Shown here in pieces: positions 7,048-11,579 of a stretch of 11,666 bases of DNA. The number at the start of each line of letters is the position of its first letter. Position 1 is the first letter of the stretch. Made by a program: the position numbers and the translations under genes. The notes beneath the pieces were generated by a model, which worked only from the letters and a program-made list of their open reading frames with translations, was not told where the DNA came from and made no database searches. Source of the DNA: Desulfurellales bacterium (GTDB lineage Bacteria > Campylobacterota_A > Desulfurellia > Desulfurellales > Hippeaceae); assembly GCA_027064405.1 (NCBI GenBank), contig JAMOPP010000092.1, positions 1-11,666 on the forward strand, given 5' to 3'.

Positions 7048-7395
7048 ATGAAAACAATTAGAAAAGGGCAACAATATAAATGCAAACAAGATATATTCTA
7101 TGTTAATAACTATGAACTTATTTCCGAAAATGGTACACAAAAATTAGATGGGTATCTTTCTGAAACAGAAATTAAAGCAGCTATTATAGAACTGAAAAAA
7201 GTTCTATTGTATCCGCAAGTAAAAGCAGGAGAAATTCTAACAGTTGTATACGCAGAAAACTATTATGGCGATTATCTTTCTAAAGACGGAGATACTATTC
7301 GTCCAGACGAAGATGGTGAGATTAACTGCGTAGAATTTGATGGAGAAAAAATATTTATGAATTTTCCTTTCTTTAAATTTTTTGAGGAGGTTTGA
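7048..7395 (+). CDS. Hypothetical acidic protein, 115 aa
   Basis: Unrecognised. The ATG at 7048 is the end point of the duplicated cassette, with AAAAGGA at 7035-7041 and a six-base spacer. The N-terminus is basic (MKTIRKGQQYKCKQDI). The rest is acidic with many aromatic residues and reads as beta strands around a central helix (SETEIKAAIIELKKVL, about residues 38-53). The C-terminal part ends FFKFFEEV, encoded over the GAGGAGG binding site of the next gene. KAGEILTVVYAE near residue 60 resembles a small beta-barrel or SH3-like turn, but no domain is certain. It probably forms a two-gene unit with the winged-helix gene that follows. Confidence 0.72.
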   Translation: MKTIRKGQQYKCKQDIFYVNNYELISENGTQKLDGYLSETEIKAAIIELKKVLLYPQVKAGEILTVVYAENYYGDYLSKDGDTIRPDEDGEINCVEFDGEKIFMNFPFFKFFEEV

Positions 7396-7396
7396 T

Positions 7397-7645
7397 ATGA
7401 AACCAACAGCACAAATTAGAATTGTCAAAACCTTGCAACAGTATCCAAAAGGTTTTGAAGGAACGTATCAAGACTTGGCAAAACGGGCAGGCCTATCTTG
7501 GCCTAGCGCTCGAGATGCTTGTATTAGACTGGAAAGAAAAAATATTTTAAAAATTTCAAGAAGATACCAATTCAAGTCTATGTACCATAAATTTTTTATA
7601 TTGGACTTTTCAGAAGCTGAAAAGTTTCTAAAAAATTTCGCCTGA
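7397..7645 (+). CDS. Small winged-helix DNA-binding protein, 82 aa
   Basis: The ATG at 7397 follows GAGGAGG at 7384-7390; an in-frame start at 7382 would place the binding site inside the gene and is rejected. Residues 24-55 read as a helix-turn-helix with wing: TYQDLAKRAGLSWPSARDAC (24-43), with AGLS at the turn and a recognition helix (SWPSARDACIRLERKNI), then a strand pair (ILKISRRYQF). This resembles MarR/GntR-style winged helices used by small phage regulators. It lacks an effector or oligomerisation domain, having only a short helical tail (SEAEKFLKNFA). It sits between the two cassette copies and its TGA is the first base triplet of copy 2. It is therefore a natural candidate for a regulator acting on them, which is untested. 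Confidence 0.75.
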   Translation: MKPTAQIRIVKTLQQYPKGFEGTYQDLAKRAGLSWPSARDACIRLERKNILKISRRYQFKSMYHKFFILDFSEAEKFLKNFA

Positions 7646-7671
7646 CATAAAGAACTGTACAAAAATAAACA

Positions 7672-7694
7672 AGAGATATAACTCTATAGATAGG
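7672..7694 (+). promoter_or_regulatory. Candidate phage RNA polymerase promoter (CTATAG core), copy 2
   Basis: Identical to the block at 6926-6948, with CTATAG at 7684-7689 and the pairing arms AGAG (7672-7675) and CTCT (7682-7685). It would serve the two small genes at 7793 and 7942 and perhaps read into the polymerase gene. Evidence is sequence identity between the copies plus resemblance of the core to T7-type promoters. Confidence 0.4.
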
Positions 7695-7722
7695 AAAACA
7701 ACCTGATGGTTTTTTACACCTA
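7691..7722 (+). terminator. Terminator-like hairpin with T run, copy 2
   Basis: Same hairpin as at 6945-6977 with one T fewer: AACC/GGTT around TGAT, an A run against the T run, and outer TAGG (7691-7694)/CCTA (7719-7722). It follows the winged-helix gene. A second perfect hairpin (7723-7736, TTGCAT/ATGCAA) follows immediately and could strengthen or modulate it. Confidence 0.45.
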
Positions 7723-7756
7723 TTGCATAAATGCAATGAAAGCCCGGGATTTAGGG

Positions 7757-7776
7757 CGTGAAACATCGTGAAACAT
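7757..7776 (+). repeat. Perfect 10-bp tandem repeat CGTGAAACAT x2, copy 2
   Basis: The same two adjacent CGTGAAACAT units as at 7012-7031, at the same distance from the downstream start codon. Their conservation, next to a variable segment, argues that this part is functional. Confidence 0.6.
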
Positions 7777-7792
7777 TTTGAAAGGATTTGGT

Positions 7793-7945
7793 ATGGCGAG
7801 ACCTAAAAAAACAGAAATAAATAAAATTCAAGAAGTAGCTCTGCGTGCTCAGCTAAAACAAAAATTAAAAAAAGAAATGCAAGAGAAACTTAAAAAAGCA
7901 GGCTATGTTAACGGAATAAAAGACACAGGATTGGATAAGATATGA
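7793..7945 (+). CDS. Small basic helical protein, 50 aa
   Basis: The ATG at 7793 is the end of cassette copy 2, with GAAAGGAT upstream. The translation begins MARPKKTEINKIQEVALRAQ, continues as a lysine-rich helix (LKQKLKKEMQEKLKKAGYV) and ends GLDKI before TGA. The MARPKK start resembles the AT-hook-like or regulatory N-termini of small DNA-binding proteins, but one RP pair is weak evidence. The TGA (7943-7945) overlaps the next ATG as ATGA, so the two small genes are coupled. Function unknown. Confidence 0.62.
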   Translation: MARPKKTEINKIQEVALRAQLKQKLKKEMQEKLKKAGYVNGIKDTGLDKI

Positions 7946-8118
7946 AACAGCTATTGAGATTATTTGTGGACTTTAAACCTGTCGAGTATGATGAAAAAAA
8001 TAAAGTTCTTATTATTGAAAATTTACTCAACGGAAAAAGAACAAAACAGAAAGTTTTAGACTGGTGGAAAAAAGGAAAAGATACTATATTTGAGCTGCAA
8101 TATTTGTCACTCGTTTGA
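7942..8118 (+). CDS. Hypothetical protein, 58 aa
   Basis: A short gene coupled by ATGA to the preceding one. Translation: MKQLLRLFVDFKPVEYDEKN, then KVLIIENLLNGKRTKQ, then KVLDWWKKGKDTIFELQYLSLV and TGA at 8116-8118. It is a compact mixed alpha/beta-looking peptide with a WW pair. No clear Shine-Dalgarno sequence precedes it other than a weak AGGA, in line with reinitiation. The -35 box of the polymerase promoter lies in its last codons. I do not recognise it. Confidence 0.58.
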   Translation: MKQLLRLFVDFKPVEYDEKNKVLIIENLLNGKRTKQKVLDWWKKGKDTIFELQYLSLV

Positions 8119-8132
8119 CATTCTGTTATAAT
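8104..8132 (+). promoter_or_regulatory. Sigma70-type promoter of the DNA polymerase gene, with dyad
   Basis: TTGTCA at 8104-8109 (5 of 6 to TTGACA), a 17-base spacer and a perfect TATAAT at 8127-8132 give a near-consensus promoter. The expected start point is near 8139-8140, about 50 bases before the polymerase ATG. TTCTGT (8121-8126) and ACAGAA (8134-8139) form a perfect 6-bp inverted repeat centred on the -10 box, a plausible operator. The 72-base gap to the ATG also contains a second TTGACA (8145-8150) without a good -10, and ends in the AAAAGGAG binding site (8177-8184). Confidence 0.62.
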
Positions 8133-8190
8133 TACAGAAGTTCTTTGACAATTTGTTGTTACGTTTTAAATAAAATAAAAGGAGAATAAT

Positions 8191-9989
8191 ATGACAATAT
8201 TTACACTGTCACAACAAGCAGAACCTTCAGCACTTATTATACTGCCGGAAAAAATCTGTAATCCTAATAGAGCTTTTTTCCTCAATGCAAAAGTGCTGAC
8301 ACCTGCTAAGTTAAAACCTGAAGAAGTAGCTTTTGCCGGGATACCAGACCCAGGTAAATCAAGTTATAATAAAAGCGAGCTCACGGAATACCTGATAAAA
8401 ATACATCAGTATGTAGAAACAATGGGTATCAAAGTAATTGCAGTCGGTATCTCTGCTTTTTGGCAGGCACTGACTGATAATAAAAAATTCACTTTATATT
8501 TTGGAAGAACTTTAAATGGAACAGTTTTTAAAAACTCAAAAGAAAAACTTGAACTTGATTTTTCAGAATATAAAATTTGCGGGTTTTTAAATCCGATTCT
8601 TTTAAACAAATATCCAAATAAATTAAAAGAAGTTGTAAGAGGTTTGTCTGTTATTAAACCTCTGATTGACGGCGAAGAAATAAATAGTGAAGAAAAAGTT
8701 TCAGACATTTTAAAAATAAACAAAATTCTGACAGACCCCGACGAAGCTTATGAAGTCCTGGTGAAACTATTTTATGAGCCGCAGTTAACCTGTGATATAG
8801 AAACAACAGGGTTACGGTGGTATGCCGATGAGATGTTAACTCTATCTCTTAGTCCTAAGCCGGGAGAGGCATACTGCTTTGCAATTAATTACAGGTACCA
8901 TAACAAAAACACTGAAGAAAAATTTATAGATATTCTCGGAAGATTTTTTAAAAAGTATGAAGGAGAGATTATTGGACACAACTTTACAGCATTTGATACC
9001 GCTTTTATTGTTCATTATATTATGCGTGGTCGCCTATTTACGGAGAGACACGAACCGTTAATTGATAATCTTAAATTGACGGACACAATGTTAATGGCCT
9101 ATTTGCTGCAAAACAGTACAGAGCGTCCGTCAATAGGATTAAAAGAAATAACATTCAAATGGTTAGGCGAATATGATGCCGACGTTGACCAAAGGTTCTT
9201 AGAAAGGTACCCGTTAGAAACCGTTGCAACGTACAACAACCTAGATGTACACGCTACCTGGTTAGCATACAATGAACTCAAACCGAAGATTGACAAAGAA
9301 TTTCCAACGCTTAACAAAGAATTCCAGGAAATAGCAGTCGATTTATTGAAACTGAAAATGAATGGTATTCGTGTAGACAGAGAGGCTGCTTCTAAATTTC
9401 TTGAGGAACTGTCAGGCTTTATAAAAAAAGATAAAGAAACAATGCTGAATAATAAATGGATTAAACTGGCACAGAGAGTCTGGGCGGAACAGAAGTTACA
9501 AAAATATAATGAGACGCATAAAAACAAAAAAGAAAACTGGGAAGAATTTATAGAAGAATTTAATCCAAATTCGCCTAAACAAAAATATCTATTGTTTTTT
9601 GAATTAATGGATTTGCCACCTATTAAACACAGCAAGAAAACAAAACTTCCGAGTGCTGACCAAGAGAGTCTCAATACCTGGATGGCGGATGAAAACATTC
9701 CGGAGGATAAAAGAGAAGCAATAGTCGCCATCAGTGAGTACACACTGGCAACTAAAATCCTCAACTCTTATATAAAAATTATGGCACAGGATAGTATTGA
9801 AGTTGCACCAGGTGATTTTAGAATATTCGCAGACTTTAATCAGACGGGTACGATTTCCGGCAGATTGAGTTCGAGTGGTATGATTAACCTGCAGACGATA
9901 CCATCTAAAAGTAAGTATGCGAGTTTTGTGAAGAAGATGTTGATAGCACCTGATGGGTATGTTATCGCCACGGCTGACTACAGTGCCCT
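8191..9989 (+). CDS. Family A DNA polymerase, exon 1 (residues 1-600)
   Basis: Replicative phage polymerase with proofreading. Residues 1-190 are an extra N-terminal domain (see findings). The 3'-5' exonuclease domain follows: Exo I CDIETTG (D202, E204), Exo II GHNFTAFDTAF (N264, D269), Exo III YNNLD (Y348, D352). The polymerase domain begins near 375, with TGTISGRLSSSGMINLQTIP at 552-571 and the first half of motif A, TADYSAL, at 594-600 (D596 binds the metal). The frame then runs into intron sequence and would stop at TAA 10024-10026. The exon end is set at T9989 from the intron P1 helix and the rejoined frame, so L600 is codon CT+C across the junction. The ATG at 8191 follows AAAAGGAG. At least 702 residues lie in the window. 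Motif C (HDE) and the C-terminus are beyond the right edge. Confidence 0.92.
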
Positions 9990-10798
9990 TGATTTTCGGG
10001 GGTCGCACAGAGAAATCTGTGCGTAATAATGAGGGTTAATTCAGGGAAAGCTAAGTGCTAGTGTTTGCTAGCATATGCCAATCCTGAGCCAAGCCTTGTG
10101 TTCCCAAAAGGAGAAAAATTGAAAGAAAAAATAATACCAAATTTTCCAGAGTATAAAATAAGAGAAGACGGAAAAGTATTTTCAAGATATAAACCTAAAA
10201 CAAATAAAGTGTGGGATAAATGGACAGAGTTAAAGCCTGTGTTAGATAGAGGAACTGGTTACTTGCTAGTTACGTGTGTGAACAGAAAGACCAAAAAACG
10301 TAAAAATTGTTTTATACACAGGCTATTAGCAGAAGCCTTTATCCCAAATCCTGATAATAAGCCACAAGTTAATCACAAAGATGGTGTTAAAACTAATAAC
10401 GCTTTGAATAATTTAGAGTGGGTAACTGCACAAGAAAACACGAGGCACGCAATTGCACTTGGATTGTCAGACCCAACTCAGACAAGTAAAGCTGTAATAC
10501 AGAAAACTTTATCAGGAGAAAAAATTGCAGTCTACTCGTCAATTAGAGAGGCGAGTAAAATAACAGGAATACAAGCTCAAAATATTTGTAAGGTTTTAAA
10601 AAAGAAAAGAAAAACAGCTGGTAATTTTATATGGGAATACAAGGAAGGTGCAGAGACCATTCCCGTACGGGAAGTAGGAAAGTAAGCGTCTGACTTTCCG
10701 AAACACCCTCTACCCTAACAGGTAAAGCTGAGGGTAAAGATATGGTCCGACACCGCCCGAAAGGGTGGAGAAGGAGTGGCGTCCTTCACAACTGTTTG
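9990..10798 (+). ncRNA. Group I intron 1 in the DNA polymerase gene (IA-like, with HNH gene)
   Basis: Self-splicing intron of 809 nt interrupting motif A. P1: exon GCCCT (9985-9989) with GGGGT (9999-10003), giving the conserved U-G pair. P10: TTTTCG (9993-9998) with exon 2 CGAAGA (10799-10804). P2: GCACAGA/TCTGTGC (10005-10022) with a GAAA loop. P3: GAGGGT (10031-10036)/ACCCTC (10705-10710). P5 has an 11-nt-receptor-like pair GCTAAG (10050-10055) and TATGC (10074-10078). P6: a 13-bp stem, 10094-10106 with 10632-10644, whose loop holds the endonuclease gene. P7: GACCA (10655-10659)/TGGTC (10743-10747). Two extra hairpins between P7 and P3' (P7.1, P7.2) indicate subgroup IA. P9: CCGCCC/GGGTGG with a GAAA loop (10753-10768). 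The intron ends at G10798. Confidence 0.9.
10119..10685 (+). CDS. HNH homing endonuclease inside intron 1
   Basis: 188-residue protein read from TTG at 10119, chosen because AAAAGGAG (10106-10113) precedes it. The frame stays open upstream to a TTG at 10065, but those residues would be encoded by intron core (P5/P4'). Domains: a NUMOD4-like start FPEYKIREDGKVFSR (9-23); an HNH core with IHRLLAEAF (H67), QVNHKDG (N85, H86, D88), NNLEWVTAQENTRHA (N97-N98 to H110); a NUMOD1-like C-terminal helix-turn-helix VYSSIREASKITG to KKRKTAGNFIW (138-172). This is the I-HmuI/I-HmuII-like layout. Such enzymes nick or cut intronless alleles near the insertion site and drive intron homing; the likely target is the uninterrupted polymerase motif A region. 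The last 15 or so residues are encoded by the P6 3' strand and P7. All key residues appear intact. Confidence 0.9.
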   Translation: MKEKIIPNFPEYKIREDGKVFSRYKPKTNKVWDKWTELKPVLDRGTGYLLVTCVNRKTKKRKNCFIHRLLAEAFIPNPDNKPQVNHKDGVKTNNALNNLEWVTAQENTRHAIALGLSDPTQTSKAVIQKTLSGEKIAVYSSIREASKITGIQAQNICKVLKKKRKTAGNFIWEYKEGAETIPVREVGK

Positions 10799-10871
10799 CG
10801 AAGACAGATTAATAGCTAACGCTAGTGGCGATACAAATAAAATAAATACCTTTGAAAAAGGCATCGACGGT
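10799..10871 (+). CDS. DNA polymerase exon 2 (73 nt, residues 600-624)
   Basis: A very short exon completing motif A. With the two bases CT from exon 1 it reads L-EDRLIANASGDTNKINTFE- then KGIDG, so the spliced motif A is DYSALEDRLIA, as in phage family A polymerases. Its 5' end follows G10798 and pairs with the intron 1 guide as P10. Its 3' end CGACGGT (10865-10871) pairs perfectly with GCCGTCG (10900-10906) of intron 2, ending in the U-G pair. Without splicing this frame stops at TAA shortly after 10880. Confidence 0.88.
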
Positions 10872-11153
10872 CAAAAAGCTGCTTAAAGTATAAACAGTGG
10901 CCGTCGTAGAACAGAAATGTTCTACTGGAAAACCCTGTTAATTCGGGGAAGCCCTAACAGGTAAAGCTGAGGGTAATCCCGAGCCAAGCCTTGCTTATGC
11001 AAGGAAGGTGTAGAGACCATTCCGTAAGGAAGTAGGGCAACAAGCGACCGGTTGCTCGAAACACAGGGCTCCTAACGGGTAAAGCCGAGGATGAAGAGAT
11101 GGTCCGAACCTGTCCGAAAGGGCAGAAGAAGGGTGGCGCCTTCAAAACTAAAG
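10872..11153 (+). ncRNA. Group I intron 2 in the DNA polymerase gene (IA-like, ORF-less)
   Basis: 282-nt compact intron. P1: exon CGACGGT with GCCGTCG (10900-10906). P10: ACAGTG (10894-10899), directly adjacent, pairs perfectly with exon 3 CACTGT (11154-11159). P2: TAGAACA/TGTTCTA (10907-10924) with a GAAA loop. P3: CCCTGT (10933-10938)/ACAGGG (11063-11068). P6: CCTTGC/GCAAGG hairpin (10989-11004). P7: GACCA (11015-11019)/TGGTC (11100-11104), with P7.1 and P7.2 hairpins between P7 and P3'. P8: TCCT-AA-CGG/CCG-AGGA (11070-11091). P9: CTGTCC/GGGCAG with a GAAA loop (11110-11125). Ends at G11153. No open reading frame of its own, so mobility would need an endonuclease in trans. Confidence 0.9.
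10937..11012 (+). repeat. Intron core repeat, copy in intron 2
   Basis: These 76 bases (P3 edge, P4, P5, Q element, P6 and the start of P7) match 11346-11422 in intron 3 with only one extra G and one A-to-G change by eye. The flanks (P1, P2, P7.1 onward) differ. This shows introns 2 and 3 are recent relatives, or that their cores have exchanged sequence. Confidence 0.88.
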
Positions 11154-11301
11154 CACTGTTTAAATTCCTACTTTTATTTTAAACAAGAGTTTGAAGAGCG
11201 TGGGATTATCATTGAAGATTTGAATGACCCGGAACAAGTAAACAAAATAAAAGAACTGGCTCCGGATTTAAGACAAAAAAGTAAACCGTATACCTTTGGG
11301 T
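11154..11301 (+). CDS. DNA polymerase exon 3 (148 nt, residues 625-673)
   Basis: Reads HCLNSYFYFKQEFEERG, then IIIEDLNDPEQVNKIKELAP, then DLRQKSKPYTFG, continuing KGIDG of exon 2 as KGIDG-HCLN. It carries the fingers helix with motif B: R664 and K668 in RQKSK. The 5' end follows G11153 and forms P10 with intron 2. The 3' end GGGT (11298-11301) pairs with GCCC of intron 3, giving one unpaired base of codon 674. Upstream frame reads from 11091 are intron sequence. Confidence 0.86.
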
Positions 11302-11579
11302 TAACAGCATAGCCCCTTTGTCCGGCGACGGGCAAAGCAAAGAGGGTTAATTCGGGGGAAGCCCTAACAGGTAAGGCTGAGGGTAATCCCGAGCCAAGCC
11401 TTGCTTATGCAAGGAAGGTGTAACGACTATCCCGCACGGGAGTAGAGAGGAAGCGACTGCCTCTCGAAAAGCCCTCCATCTCTAATAAAAGAGATGAAGA
11501 TATAGTCTGCTCTCATAGGAAACTATGAGCTGGGTAAAGTCCCGCAAGCAAGTGTGGCGCCTTGCTTGGAACGTAAAGG
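11302..11579 (+). ncRNA. Group I intron 3 in the DNA polymerase gene (IA-like, ORF-less)
   Basis: 278-nt intron. P1: exon GGGT with intron GCCC (11312-11315), extended by TA/TA. P2: CTTTGTCCG/CGGGCAAAG capped by GCGA, just downstream. P3: GAGGG (11342-11346)/CCCTC (11472-11476). P6: CCTTGC/GCAAGG. P7: GACTA (11425-11429)/TAGTC (11503-11507), a compensated change from GACCA/TGGTC of introns 1 and 2. P7.2: GAGAGG/CCTCTC. P8: CATCTCT/AGAGATG (11477-11496). P9: CTCATAG/CTATGAG with a GAAA loop (11512-11529). The 3' end at G11579 makes residue 674 Phe and places Y676-G677 exactly eight residues after K668. An end one base earlier is possible. No P10 is convincing. Confidence 0.86.
11346..11422 (+). 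repeat. Intron core repeat, copy in intron 3
   Basis: Near-identical partner of 10937-11012, spanning the P3 edge to the start of P7. After this block the sequences separate: intron 3 reads ACGACTA where intron 2 reads GAGACCA, with matching change in the P7 3' strand. Confidence 0.88.

Larger units (their letters stand above)
6897..7050 (+). repeat. Intergenic cassette, copy 1 (stop-to-start direct repeat)
   Basis: This stretch matches 7643-7795 from the TGA stop codon of the upstream gene to the ATG of the downstream gene, and the similarity does not continue into coding sequence on either side. Two blocks are identical in both copies: about 6924-6970 (promoter-like and terminator-like part) and about 7003-7034 (from the GC hairpin's 3' part through the tandem CGTGAAACAT). 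The segment between them (about 6977-6996) has diverged. It also holds a hairpin GCCC (6997-7000)/GGGC (7009-7012). The cassette ends in AAAAGGAT, the ribosome binding site of the next gene. Apart from these elements I see no gene in this 148-base gap. Confidence 0.85.
7643..7795 (+). repeat. Intergenic cassette, copy 2 (stop-to-start direct repeat)
   Basis: Second copy of the cassette at 6897-7050, again running exactly from the upstream TGA to the downstream ATG. The promoter-like block, the terminator-like hairpin and the tandem CGTGAAACAT block are retained. In the variable middle this copy has a perfect inverted repeat TTGCAT-AA-ATGCAA (7723-7736) that copy 1 lacks. The GC hairpin is GCCC (7742-7745)/GGGC (7754-7757). 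The ribosome binding site is TGAAAGGAT before the ATG at 7793. No gene is seen within it. Confidence 0.85.

Noticed and set aside
7012..7776. CRISPR array or iteron origin from the CGTGAAACAT repeats
   Set aside because: There are only two adjacent 10-bp units per site with no spacers, which is far too few for either interpretation without more copies.
8145..8176. Second promoter from TTGACA at 8145-8150
   Set aside because: No acceptable -10 box is found 16-18 bases downstream (AAATAA or TAAATA only), whereas the 8104-8132 promoter is near consensus.
9099..9764. Minus-strand open frame of 221 codons
   Set aside because: It lies wholly antisense to the exonuclease/polymerase coding region of exon 1, has no ribosome binding site seen, and its translation is serine/leucine/phenylalanine-rich as expected for the complement of lysine-rich AT-rich genes.
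10021..10026. Nonsense mutation truncating the DNA polymerase at 611 residues
   Set aside because: The stop lies in the P2 end of a group I intron, and the missing motif A and motif B sequence is found in frame downstream.
10065..10118. Upstream TTG start for the HNH endonuclease
   Set aside because: It has no Shine-Dalgarno sequence, and the bases are intron core (P5 and the Q element). TTG at 10119 has AAAAGGAG at proper spacing.
11091..11153. Coding reading of the first 21 codons of the frame leading into exon 3
   Set aside because: These bases form P7, P9 and the 3' end of intron 2. The polymerase frame starts at 11154.
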